64,000 bases of DNA from Ensifer sp. LC11. GTDB taxonomy: Bacteria; Pseudomonadota; Alphaproteobacteria; Rhizobiales; Rhizobiaceae. Shown here one piece after another: positions 43,391-51,466 of this stretch; position 1 is the first letter of the stretch, and each line of letters opens with the position of its first letter. The stretch spans positions 1 to 64,000 of the forward strand of contig NZ_MBSO01000012.1 in the NCBI RefSeq assembly GCF_001695835.1. Direction: 5' to 3'. The position numbers and the translations under genes are program-made. The notes beneath the pieces are model-generated. The model ran no database searches, was not told where the DNA came from, and saw only the letters and a list, made by a program, of their open reading frames with translations.

Positions 43391-44527
43391 GTGACCGGGA
43401 TAGCCTTTGTCGGAACCGGCTTCGTCGCCGACTACTATATGACGACGCTCGCCAACCACCCTCAGCTCCGCCTCGCCGGTGTGTGGGATCGCGACGCCGA
43501 GCGCCTCGACGCCTTTACGCGCTATTGGGCGGTTTCTTCCTATGCGTCGCTGGAGGCGGTCTTGGCCGATCCTGCCGTCTCGATCGTCGTCAATCTGACG
43601 ACGCCGGACAGTCACTATACGGTCAATCGCGCAACGCTTCTCGCCGGCAAGCACGTCTATTGCGAAAAGCCGTTGGCGATGACGGTGGACGAGGCGAGCG
43701 AACTCGTCGCACTTGCCCGCGATCGCGCACTGGTGCTTTCCGGCGCGCCTGCCAACGCCCTCAGCGATGCGCACGCGCTTTGCGCAAGCCTGCTGCAAGC
43801 CGGCGCCATCGGCACGCCGCGGCTCGTCTATGCGGAGATGGAGGACGGTCCGGTCTTTAAAGCGAACTGGCGCGCCTGGCGCAGCCGCTCGGGCGCGCGT
43901 TGGCCGGGCGTGCATGAATTCGAGGTTGGGTGCACGCTCGAACATGCAGGCTACGCCGCAAGCTGGCTCGTCTCGCTCTTCGGGCCGGTCGCCGAGGTCA
44001 GCGCGGTCTCCGCACTGACCTTCCCGGACAAGGGCCCGGGAACCGAAACGCTGGCGCTCGGCCCCGATTTTTCCGTGGGTTGCCTGGCGTTCCGCTCCGG
44101 CGTGACAGCCCGTGTCACCTGTGGCCTGGCGGCGCCGCGCGACCGCTCGCTGACTGTTATCGGCGACAAGGGCACGATCTCCGTCCGCGATCTCTGGGAC
44201 AATCGTTCGCCGATCCATGTGGAGGCGTTCGGCGCGAAACGGTCGCTCACCCACCGCGGACTTGACTGGCTGGAGTGGAAACTCGGCCGCAAACTGCCGG
44301 TTCGGCTCTATCCCGGAACGAAGGTGCGTTACCCGAAGGCTCCATCGGCAGCGACTCTTCCGGCCTTTCCCTCACAGATCGATTTCATGCGCGGCATCGC
44401 GGTGCAGGCGCAGGCGATTGCAGGTGGGGAGACGCCGTACTTCTCAGGCGCCACGGCACGGCATCTGACGGAGGTCGTGCTCGCGCTCAATAGCGGCTGG
44501 CGCGATTATCGTCCTCTCGATATGTAG
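43391..44527 (+). CDS. Gfo/Idh/MocA-family dehydrogenase
   Basis: 378 aa from GTG 43391, with AGGAGG 4-9 bases upstream and 8 bases after the cellulase stop, so co-transcribed with it. N-terminal NAD(P) fold GIAFVGTGFVADYYMTTLA and the conserved HVYCEKPLAMTVDEA (about 92-106). Central PNALSDAHALCASL differs from well-known members. Likely oxidises a sugar or inositol-like compound; the operon suggests one derived from beta-glucan. Confidence 0.9.
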   Translation: MTGIAFVGTGFVADYYMTTLANHPQLRLAGVWDRDAERLDAFTRYWAVSSYASLEAVLADPAVSIVVNLTTPDSHYTVNRATLLAGKHVYCEKPLAMTVDEASELVALARDRALVLSGAPANALSDAHALCASLLQAGAIGTPRLVYAEMEDGPVFKANWRAWRSRSGARWPGVHEFEVGCTLEHAGYAASWLVSLFGPVAEVSAVSALTFPDKGPGTETLALGPDFSVGCLAFRSGVTARVTCGLAAPRDRSLTVIGDKGTISVRDLWDNRSPIHVEAFGAKRSLTHRGLDWLEWKLGRKLPVRLYPGTKVRYPKAPSAATLPAFPSQIDFMRGIAVQAQAIAGGETPYFSGATARHLTEVVLALNSGWRDYRPLDM

Positions 44528-44553
44528 GCCGGGTTCGCCAGGAGTGCCGATCC

Positions 44554-45588
44554 TCAGGCCGCGGGTGGCCTTGCGCGGATGGTCTCGATGATTTCCAGGG
44601 CCTCGATGCTGCGCGACAGCGGCATCAGCATATGGTCGCGCCGCCCTTCAAGGATGGCAGCGCTCGCGGCCTCGATCTCGAATTGCAGGCCGTTGCCGGG
44701 AAAGCCATAGTCGAGACGCTTGAGGCCGGGCAGGGGGACGCGCCTGGCAACCTTGAAGAGGGTGAGCCGCTTGGATGCCAGCAGACTGCGGGCGGGCCTG
44801 CTGCTGGCGACGAAGAGACGGCTTGCTTTCAGGAAGGGCGCATCGATCGCCAGTGTGCCGCGATCGCCTTCGATGATGAAACGGTTATGGCCATTGCGGT
44901 CGAAACCGCAGGCGAGCTCAGCGTGGAAACCGTCATAGACCAACTTGACCTCTGCCGAGAGATCGACGCTGGAGGGCGCGCTTTTCCAGGTGCCTCCGAT
45001 TGAGGCCGGCGCTCCGAAGAGATTGAGGCAGAGTGCAATCGGATAGACGCCGAGATCGAGCAGAGAACCGCCGCCGAGGGCCGGATCGAAGAACCGGCTC
45101 GCCGCGTCGAAGGGCTTTTGGTAGACGAGCTCCGCCCGCACATGCCTGATGGGGCCAAGCGTCTCGCTCGCCAGCAGCTGGCGAACCCTTGATATCGCCG
45201 GAAGGAAGTTGGTCCACAGCGCTTCCATGACGAAGGCGCCGCTGGCGGTCGCTGTTCTTGCAAGCGCGCGCGCATCGGCGAGCGTTGTCGTCAATGGCTT
45301 TTCGATCAGCACCGCCTTGCCGGCGGCAAGCGCGACGGCGGCGTGCTCGCGATGCAGCGCGTTGGGAGACGCGATGTAGATCGCGTCGACATCCGGTGCG
45401 TCGGCTAGGGCCCGGATATCCTGATAGCCGCGAATGCCGCCAAAACGCGCAGCGAAAGCATCGGCCTTCGCAGCGCTGCGGGACGAGACGGCGACAAGGC
45501 TCGCATTGGCCGCAAACTGAAAGTCCGACGCAAAACTGTTCGCGATTGTACCGGTGCCGGCGATGCCCCAACGGACCCTGTCACGCAT
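44554..45588 (-). CDS. Gfo/Idh/MocA-family dehydrogenase
   Basis: 344 aa, convergent with the previous gene (26-bp gap). RWGIAGTGTIANSFASDFQFA is the Rossmann loop and AVLIEKPLTTTLADARAL (about 91) the conserved Lys-Pro region; EALWTNFLPAISRVRQLL (about 122) and DLGVYPIALCLNLFG (about 176) match dihydrodiol/xylose dehydrogenase-type members. Substrate unknown. Downstream of nolR on the same strand, 171 bases away. Confidence 0.9.
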   Translation of the reverse strand: MRDRVRWGIAGTGTIANSFASDFQFAANASLVAVSSRSAAKADAFAARFGGIRGYQDIRALADAPDVDAIYIASPNALHREHAAVALAAGKAVLIEKPLTTTLADARALARTATASGAFVMEALWTNFLPAISRVRQLLASETLGPIRHVRAELVYQKPFDAASRFFDPALGGGSLLDLGVYPIALCLNLFGAPASIGGTWKSAPSSVDLSAEVKLVYDGFHAELACGFDRNGHNRFIIEGDRGTLAIDAPFLKASRLFVASSRPARSLLASKRLTLFKVARRVPLPGLKRLDYGFPGNGLQFEIEAASAAILEGRRDHMLMPLSRSIEALEIIETIRARPPAA

Positions 45589-45692
45589 TCTCGATGTCCG
45601 CTGTTGCCTGCGATCTGTTGCGCGACATGGTGCCGTGCAAGTCTCAAGGCTCGGTAAACGCAGAGACTTTCGCGTTGCTCAACAGTCGCCGC

Positions 45693-45729
45693 AAAAGAAT
45701 AAGCCCCGCGCGATTTCTCGTGTGGGGCT
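45693..45729 (-). terminator. Probable terminator of nolR
   Basis: On the minus strand AGCCCC (complement of 45729-45724) pairs with GGGGCT (45707-45702) across a partly paired centre, followed by TTATTCTTTT. It lies 31 bases after the nolR stop. Confidence 0.5.
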
Positions 45730-45759
45730 GTTCGAGCGGGTCCGCGCGTGCGGACGAGA

Positions 45760-46116
45760 TCAGGCCGACTTGCGGACCGGAGTCTTTTCTGCGGTGGCGT
45801 TCTGGTCGTCGCCGTAGATCTGGGAAAGCGTGCCCAAAATCCGCATGACCGCTTCCGATGAGCTCGAATAATAAATCGTCTGCGCATCGCGGCGCGTGCT
45901 GACCAAGTTCTGGGCACGGAGCTTCGAGAGGTGCTGGGAAAGAGCCGACTGGCTCAGCCCAACTTTGTTGGCCAATGCGCCGACTGCCATCTCTTCCTTA
46001 ACGAGGGAATCGAGGATGAGGAGGCGCTTAGGATTTGCCATGGCCGAGAGGAAACCGGCTGCTACCTCGGCTTCATCGTGTTTTTCAGGCGTGAGTGGCT
46101 GCATTGCGTGCTCCAT
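45760..46116 (-). CDS. nolR: NolR, ArsR-family nodulation regulator
   Basis: 118 aa from ATG 46116 (MEHAMQPLTPEKHDEAEVAAGF). Nearly identical, as recalled, to Sinorhizobium NolR: FLSAMANPKRLLILDSLVKEEMAVGALANKVGLSQSALSQHLSKLRAQNLVSTRRDAQTIYYSSSS (winged helix, about 20-85). Represses nod genes and affects exopolysaccharide, motility and conjugation. Its C-terminus (GDDQNATAEKTPVRKSA) is variable. A NolR-box match lies about 45 bases upstream of the start. Full length, unlike the truncated allele of S. meliloti Rm1021. Confidence 0.93.
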   Translation of the reverse strand: MEHAMQPLTPEKHDEAEVAAGFLSAMANPKRLLILDSLVKEEMAVGALANKVGLSQSALSQHLSKLRAQNLVSTRRDAQTIYYSSSSEAVMRILGTLSQIYGDDQNATAEKTPVRKSA

Positions 46117-46160
46117 GCGAAAATTACATCACACGTAGTTATGGTTGACGAAGCAAGATA

Positions 46161-46176
46161 ATTAGTCGTGATGCAT
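46161..46176. promoter_or_regulatory. NolR-box match upstream of nolR
   Basis: ATTAG (46161-46165), nine bases, AT (46175-46176) fits the published NolR consensus (A/T)TTAG-N9-A(T/A) exactly, 45-60 bases upstream of the nolR start. Supports negative autoregulation; inferred, not tested here. Confidence 0.6.
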
Positions 46177-46223
46177 AAAAGGGCAACCACCTACTGCAAG
46201 AAATGGGGGTAGCTCTCCAGCGA

Positions 46224-46967
46224 TTAACCGTAAAGTTCACGCAAAATTGCCCGTAAATTGGAACTATCTTCGATAGGCGCCGGAAATTCCAGGCGTTTCA
46301 GTCGATCACCCTCGGCCAGATCGAGCCCGGCGGCGTCGATGCCGACGATCTTCCAGTTGCCTTCCGGTGCGTTGCAGAGCTTGACGGCATAATGTTGCAC
46401 CGCGTCGGAGTGGTCGGCATTCATATGTTCGATCGCGCTTGCCTCCTTGGCAGCGAGCGAGGCGATCGCCGGCGTGTCGATCACCAGGTCTTTGGTCGTC
46501 AGGACATAGGCGCGGCCGAAGCCGCCGTTGAGGCTGGCGCGCAGCGGTACCAGCCGGAAGAAGCCGAAATCGGGGAAATCGACATAAAGCTTCGACTTGG
46601 GGTGGCGGCGAACGAATCGCTCGCGGATGCGCGCATGCGCCTCGCTGTCGCGGGCGACCTGCTCGGCGGTGCATTGCACGGTAAGGCGCGGATGGGCCAG
46701 TGGATCGCCCTTGCCGGGCTCGCCGGTCAAAAGCGAGGCCCTGACGTCGGCAAGCAGCGCCTGGGTGTGGGTGGACAGCTTCGAAATCAGGATTACCGGC
46801 ACGCCGTCGACATCTATGCCGACGAGGACGCGGCTGACGAAAGGAAAGCCGCCACTGTCAGGCTCGATTGCGGCGAGCGAGCCGCTGCGCGCGCCACGCA
46901 GAAGCGTGCGGGCGAGGGTGCGGGCTTCGTCGTCGGTGTCGCGCAATACGCTCGGCTTGTCGCTCAT
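46224..46967 (-). CDS. HugZ-like pyridoxamine-oxidase-fold protein with DUF2470
   Basis: 247 aa from ATG 46967 (MSDKPSVLRDTDDEARTLA), with AAGG upstream. N-terminal split-barrel (TLLRGARSGSLAAIEPDSGGFPFVSRVLVGIDVDGVPVILIS, about 20-62) and C-terminal DUF2470 (IEHMNADHSDAVQHYA, about 176-191). This combination occurs in heme-utilisation/heme-degrading HugZ proteins, though here it may just bind heme or flavin. Located 107 bases upstream of nolR and on the same strand. Confidence 0.88.
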   Translation of the reverse strand: MSDKPSVLRDTDDEARTLARTLLRGARSGSLAAIEPDSGGFPFVSRVLVGIDVDGVPVILISKLSTHTQALLADVRASLLTGEPGKGDPLAHPRLTVQCTAEQVARDSEAHARIRERFVRRHPKSKLYVDFPDFGFFRLVPLRASLNGGFGRAYVLTTKDLVIDTPAIASLAAKEASAIEHMNADHSDAVQHYAVKLCNAPEGNWKIVGIDAAGLDLAEGDRLKRLEFPAPIEDSSNLRAILRELYG

Positions 46968-47007
46968 GTCTTTGAACCTTTCCTGCCATGCTATCATCGC
47001 TCGGGAA

Positions 47008-47040
47008 CAAAAAAAGCCCGGAGCGCTTCTCCGGGCTTTT
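47008..47040 (-). terminator. Terminator of the choXWV operon (bidirectional)
   Basis: Stem AAAAGCCCGGAG (47012-47023) with CTCCGGGCTTTT (47029-47040), loop of five. On the minus strand it ends in a run of at least seven T. It lies 22 bases after choV. Confidence 0.92.
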
Positions 47041-47062
47041 ATTGGCTTGTTGAGCGGCTTCG

Positions 47063-48112
47063 TCAACTTTTGTTGCGATGGCGCGTCAGTCCCTCAACGA
47101 CATCCTGAGCATTGATCGTGCCGACGACCGATCCGTTGTCGACGACCCCGATGCTGCCCGGCTGGCGCGACATCGCGTCGAGAATATCGACGAGCGGTGT
47201 CGTCGGCTTGGCCGTGGCTGTGACGCCGGCAACCGTCGCGCCGCGCTGAACGCCCGTTTGCATCACGTCCATCGCCGTCAGCATGGTGATCGGGTTCATG
47301 TGCTGAACGAAATCGGCGACATACTGGTTGGCCGGATTCTTGACGATATCCTGCGGCGTGCCGCACTGGATGATGCGGCCGCCCTCCATGATGGCGATGC
47401 GGTTGCCGATGCGGAAGGCTTCGTCGAGATCGTGGCTGACGAAGATGATCGTCTTCTTCAGCCGCCGCTGGAACTCGAGCAGTTCATCCTGCAGACGGGT
47501 GCGGATCAGGGGATCGAGTGCCGAGAACGGCTCGTCCATCAGAAGAATCGGCGCGCCGGTGGCAAAGGCGCGGGCAAGCCCAACGCGCTGCTGCATGCCG
47601 CCCGAGAGTTCGTTGACCTTGCGCCCCGCCCACTTCGTCAGGTTGACGAGCTCGAGCTGCTCGCCGACACGCGCCTTGCGCTCGGCGTCCGGCATGCCGG
47701 CAAGCTCGAGACCGAAGCCGACATTGTCGGCAACGGTGCGCCAGGGCAGCAGCGCGAACTGCTGGAACACCATCGAGACCGTGTGCATGCGGAAATCGCG
47801 CAGCGATTTGGCATTGGTGCGATAGGGATTGAGCGCACCGTTTGCGGTCTTCACCTCGACGTCGCCACGCACCACCGGGGCGAGGCCGTTGACGGCCCTG
47901 AGCAGGGTCGACTTGCCGGAGCCCGACAGCCCCATCAGCACGAGGATCTCGCCTTCGGTGATTTCGAGCGAAGCGCCGGCGACGCCAAGCACGAGGCCGG
48001 TTTCGGCGCCGATCTCGTCGCGGGTCTTGCCCTGGTCGACCATCTGCAGCGCGGTTTGCGGGTTGTTGCCGAAGATGATGTCGACATTCTTGAAAACGAC
48101 GGCGTTGGTCAT
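47063..48112 (-). CDS. choV: Choline ABC transporter ATP-binding subunit ChoV
   Basis: 349 aa. ATPase of the high-affinity choline importer, ProV-like. Walker A GLSGSGKST (about 62), signature LSGGMQQRVGLARA (about 165), Walker B ILLMDEPFSALDP (about 185), switch His in FVSHDLDEAF. The C-terminal 80 residues hold a degraded CBS-like region (PLVDILDAMSRQPGSIGVVDNGSVVGTINAQDVVEGL). ATG overlaps the end of choW by four bases. Confidence 0.94.
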   Translation of the reverse strand: MTNAVVFKNVDIIFGNNPQTALQMVDQGKTRDEIGAETGLVLGVAGASLEITEGEILVLMGLSGSGKSTLLRAVNGLAPVVRGDVEVKTANGALNPYRTNAKSLRDFRMHTVSMVFQQFALLPWRTVADNVGFGLELAGMPDAERKARVGEQLELVNLTKWAGRKVNELSGGMQQRVGLARAFATGAPILLMDEPFSALDPLIRTRLQDELLEFQRRLKKTIIFVSHDLDEAFRIGNRIAIMEGGRIIQCGTPQDIVKNPANQYVADFVQHMNPITMLTAMDVMQTGVQRGATVAGVTATAKPTTPLVDILDAMSRQPGSIGVVDNGSVVGTINAQDVVEGLTRHRNKS

Positions 48113-48954
48113 GCGCCTTCTCCTTCGTCGGACGAGCGGAAAAGGCGGTCGAGAATGATCGCCAGGATGACGATGCAGAGGCCGGCTTCGAAGCCCTTGG
48201 CGATGTTGACCGTGTTCAAGGCTCTTACGACCGGAACGCCAAGGCCGCTGGCGCCCACGAGTGCGGCGATAACCACCATCGACAGCGACAGCATGATCGT
48301 CTGGGTGAGGCCAGCCATGATCTGCGGCATGGCAAAGGGCAGCTCCACCTTGCGCAGCACCTGGCCGGGGGTCGCGCCGAAGGCCTGTGCGGCTTCCACC
48401 AGAGACGGCGGCGTCGAGATGATGCCGAGGCGCGTCAGCCGGATCGGTGCGGGAATCGCGAAGATTACCGTGGCGATCAGGCCCGGAACCATGCCGAGCC
48501 CGAAGAGGATCAGCGCCGGGATCAGATAGACGAAGGTCGGGATCGTCTGCATCAGGTCAAGGATCGGCCGCATGACGGCATAGACCCAGGGGCGACGGGC
48601 GGCTGCGATGCCGAGCGGCACGCCGACGGCCATGCTCACGGCGGTGGCGGCGAGCACAAGCGCCAGCGTTTCCGTCGTTTCCTTCCAGTAGCCCTGGTTG
48701 ATGATCAAAAGCAGGCCAAGGCCGGTGAACAGCGTTATGCCGATCGAGCGGCGGAACCACCAGGCGAGCCCGGTGATGACGGCGACGACGATCAGCGGGT
48801 GCGGGGCATAAAGGACCCAGAGCAGCGAGTCGGCGACGGTCTGAAGGAAGCGGGCGAGCTGGTCGAAGAAGAAATCGAAGTTCGTCGTCAGCCAGTCGAC
48901 GAATGCCTTGGCCCAGCCCCCGATGGGGATGCGGTTATCGGTCAGATATTCCAC
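48109..48954 (-). CDS. choW: Choline ABC transporter permease ChoW
   Basis: 281 aa from GTG 48954 (VEYLTDNRIPIGGWAKAFVDW). The longer open frame is excluded because it would start inside choX. About six membrane segments and the EAA-type loop LVEAAQAFGATPGQVLRKVELPFAMPQIMAGL (about 190-221) that contacts ChoV. ProW-like. Between it and choX lies an intrinsic-terminator hairpin at 49006-49028. Confidence 0.93.
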   Translation of the reverse strand: MEYLTDNRIPIGGWAKAFVDWLTTNFDFFFDQLARFLQTVADSLLWVLYAPHPLIVVAVITGLAWWFRRSIGITLFTGLGLLLIINQGYWKETTETLALVLAATAVSMAVGVPLGIAAARRPWVYAVMRPILDLMQTIPTFVYLIPALILFGLGMVPGLIATVIFAIPAPIRLTRLGIISTPPSLVEAAQAFGATPGQVLRKVELPFAMPQIMAGLTQTIMLSLSMVVIAALVGASGLGVPVVRALNTVNIAKGFEAGLCIVILAIILDRLFRSSDEGEGA

Positions 48955-49001
48955 GAAGGTAATCCGTCTCGTCAGGTCAAAAAGGAGCGCGTGACGCGGT
49001 G

Positions 49002-49028
49002 AAAAAAGGCGGGGTCTTTCCCCGCCTT
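49002..49028 (-). terminator. Intercistronic terminator/attenuator between choX and choW
   Basis: On the minus strand AAGGCGGGG (complement side 49028-49020) pairs with CCCCGCCTT (49014-49006), loop of five, followed by a T run (six A on plus at 49002-49007). It is nine bases after the choX stop. Partial read-through would give high binding-protein levels relative to permease. Confidence 0.8.
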
Positions 49029-49036
49029 GGTGCCGA

Positions 49037-49993
49037 TCAGAGGCCGAGCGCGGCCTTGACCGCGGCGAGGCCGTCGCCGCCATCCTTGGCGGTCACACCG
49101 GCAAGCCACGGATCGACGGCACCAGGATTGGCTTTCAGCCATTCCTCGGCCGCCTTGTCCGGCTCCTGCCCGTCGTTCAGGATCTTGCCCATGATCTCGT
49201 TTTCCATCTGGAGCGAGAACTTCAGGTTGGTCAGCAGCTTGCCGACGTTCGGGCACTCGGTGGTGTAACCGGCGCGCACGTTGGTGAAGACTTCGGCGCC
49301 GCCGAAGTTGGCGCCGAAGATGTCGTCGCCGCCCGAGAGATAGGTCAGCTTGAAGTTGGCGTTCATCGGATGCGGTTCCCACCCGAGGAAGACGACCGGC
49401 GAGCCGTCCTTTTCGGCGCGGGCGACCTGCGCCAGCATGCCCTGCTCGGAGGATTCGACCACCTCGAAGCCCTTGAGGCCGAAGGTGTCCTTGTCGACCA
49501 TGTCGATGATCAGGCGGTTGCCGTCATTGCCCGGTTCGATGCCGTAGATCTTGCTATCGAGCGCGTCCTTCTTGGTGGCGATGTCCTTGAAGTCCTTGAT
49601 GCCGAGCTCTGCGCCCTTGGCGTTCGTCGCTAGCGTGTACTTGGCGCCCACCAGGTTCGGCCCGAAGGATTCGACCGATTTGTCGTCGAGATAGGGGCGC
49701 ACGTCGTTTTCCTGGGTCGGCATCCAGTTGCCGAGGAAGACGTCGATGTCCTTGTTCTTGAGCGAGGTGTAGGTGACCGGGACCGAGAGAACCTTGATAT
49801 CGGTCTGGTAGCCGAGGCCCTTGAGAACGGTCGAGACCGTCGCTGTGGTTGCAGTGATGTCCGTCCATCCGACGTCGGAGAAACGGACGGTACCACAGCT
49901 TTCCGGCTCGGCAGCTGCAGCCTGCCCGGCGGAAAGCGCGACGAGCGAAACGGCGCCCGCCAGCATGACTTTGAGAGAGAGTCCTTTTATCAT
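49037..49993 (-). CDS. choX: Choline-binding periplasmic protein ChoX
   Basis: 318 aa with a signal peptide (MIKGLSLKVMLAGAVSLVALS), cleaved near AQAAAA. Cys, Trp and Tyr residues of the choline aromatic box are plausible in FSDVGWTDITATT, DVFLGNWMPTQENDVRPYL (about 85-103), AKYTLATNA and VFLGWEPHPMNANF (about 200). It delivers choline (and acetylcholine) to ChoWV for betaine synthesis or carbon use. First gene of the operon. Confidence 0.94.
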   Translation of the reverse strand: MIKGLSLKVMLAGAVSLVALSAGQAAAAEPESCGTVRFSDVGWTDITATTATVSTVLKGLGYQTDIKVLSVPVTYTSLKNKDIDVFLGNWMPTQENDVRPYLDDKSVESFGPNLVGAKYTLATNAKGAELGIKDFKDIATKKDALDSKIYGIEPGNDGNRLIIDMVDKDTFGLKGFEVVESSEQGMLAQVARAEKDGSPVVFLGWEPHPMNANFKLTYLSGGDDIFGANFGGAEVFTNVRAGYTTECPNVGKLLTNLKFSLQMENEIMGKILNDGQEPDKAAEEWLKANPGAVDPWLAGVTAKDGGDGLAAVKAALGL

Positions 49994-50241
49994 CGTTGTC
50001 GTTCCCCTGCCTCTATTATTGTTTTAGCCAAACACCATTGGATAGCGAATTCAAGCGCTTTGATGTCGAAGGAAGTGTATTGCGTCAATATGCTGACGGG
50101 GTGCACGATGCGACGCTGCATGTCGCAATGTCCACGAAATGGTCTAGTCCGGCGAAAAACTGTGGGTGCCGCAAACGCGCTCTGGCCTTCCTGGGCAAGC
50201 CTCGTCATTACCCGGAGAACGGAAAACCGGACGCGGTGACA

Positions 50242-50829
50242 ATGGCCAAACTCTATTTCAGCTATGCGACGATGAATGCCGGCAAGAGCACGATGCTGCT
50301 GCAGGCTTCCTACAACTACCAGGAGCGCGGCATGCGCGTGGTGATGCTGATCGCCGCGCATGACGACCGGGGAGGGGTTGGTCGCATCTCGTCGCGCATC
50401 GGGCTTGGCGCGGATGCCATCCCGTTCCACGGCGACGACGACCTCTACGCGCTGATCGAAACGCTGCATAAGGATGGTTCAGGCGAGATCGCCTGCGTCT
50501 TCGTTGACGAGGCGCAGTTTCTCAATGAGGCGCAGGTCTGGCAGCTCGCCCGCGTCGCCGACCGGATCGGCATCCCGGTCATGGCCTATGGCCTGCGCAC
50601 CGATTTTCAGGGCAAGCTGTTTCCGGGCTCGATGGCGCTGCTCGCGATCGCCGACGAACTGCGCGAAGTGCGTACCATCTGTCACTGCGGCCGCAAGGCG
50701 ACGATGGTCGTGCGCCTCGACGGTCAGGGCAAGGTGGTGCGCGAGGGCGCCCAGGTCGAAGTTGGCGGCAACGAGAAATATGTGTCCTATTGCCGGCGCC
50801 ATTGGGACGACCTGATGCGCTGCGAGTGA
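50242..50829 (+). CDS. tdk: Thymidine kinase
   Basis: 195 aa from ATG 50242 (MAKLYFSYATMNAGKSTML), matching the family N-terminus; the open frame extends to 49996 without cause. Walker A ATMNAGKST, Lid/substrate part GLGADAIPF, DEAQFL (about 90) and zinc ligands CHCGRKA (about 147) with YCRRHW (about 182). Salvages thymidine to dTMP. Divergent from choX, with a 248-bp gap that contains no gene I can support. Confidence 0.95.
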   Translation: MAKLYFSYATMNAGKSTMLLQASYNYQERGMRVVMLIAAHDDRGGVGRISSRIGLGADAIPFHGDDDLYALIETLHKDGSGEIACVFVDEAQFLNEAQVWQLARVADRIGIPVMAYGLRTDFQGKLFPGSMALLAIADELREVRTICHCGRKATMVVRLDGQGKVVREGAQVEVGGNEKYVSYCRRHWDDLMRCE

Positions 50830-50915
50830 CGGAGACAGCTGCGACCGACTGACCTGTTGCGGCCGCCGCCGTCGCAGTGCCATTCTCGTCCGGTGTTGTC
50901 AGCAAGAGGTTTTCG

Positions 50916-51302
50916 ATGCGGCGCCTGCTTCCCAGTCTTTTCCTCTGTCTTGGTCTCGGAACATCGGCTGCATATGCTGGTGGCGATGCGACGGCGGGGG
51001 CCGCGGTGTTCCGCAAATGCGCCGCCTGTCACACCGCAAGCGAGCCAGTCAACCGGGTGGGACCGAGCCTTATGGGTGTCATCGGCCGGCCGGCCGCTTC
51101 GGTTGACGGCTACAGCTATTCGGATGCTATGAAGGCCTTTGGCGCCGAAGGGCATGTCTGGGACGAGGCGACGCTGAGTGAGTATCTCTTGAGCCCCAAG
51201 GCGATGGTCGGCGGTACCAAGATGAGTTTTCCGGGTCTCAAGAAGCCGCAGGACATTGCCGACGTGATCGCCTACCTGAAGGCGCCGCCGGCCGCCAAAT
51301 AG
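50916..51302 (+). CDS. Periplasmic class I cytochrome c
   Basis: 128 aa from ATG 50916 (MRRLLPSLFLCLGLGTSAAYAG), with AAGAGG upstream. Signal peptide cleaved near AYA-GG. CAACH heme motif (about 36) and the distal Met ligand in GGTKMSFPGLKKPQDIADVIAYLK (about 96). Close to the cytochrome c2/c550 type. Electron carrier; no oxidase is adjacent. Confidence 0.93.
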   Translation: MRRLLPSLFLCLGLGTSAAYAGGDATAGAAVFRKCAACHTASEPVNRVGPSLMGVIGRPAASVDGYSYSDAMKAFGAEGHVWDEATLSEYLLSPKAMVGGTKMSFPGLKKPQDIADVIAYLKAPPAAK

Positions 51303-51365
51303 GCAATGCTTTCGATATCTCAAGCACTTCGCTGTCGTGGCTGACCAAAAAGCTGCCGGGGAAGG

Positions 51366-51394
51366 CTTGTCCTCTTCCCGTAAACATCCTTTAT
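51366..51394 (+). promoter_or_regulatory. Candidate sigma-70 promoter for the five-gene AAA+ cluster
   Basis: CTTGTC (51366-51371), 17 bases, CTTTAT (51389-51394), resembling the rhizobial CTTGAC-N17-CTATAT consensus. It ends 72 bases before the first gene of the cluster. Confidence 0.35.
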
Positions 51395-51466
51395 ATAACT
51401 GCAATCGAAGGCTGAATAATTTGGCCGTGCTGGCGGATCTTGCCACGATGGATCGAGGGGGAAGAA

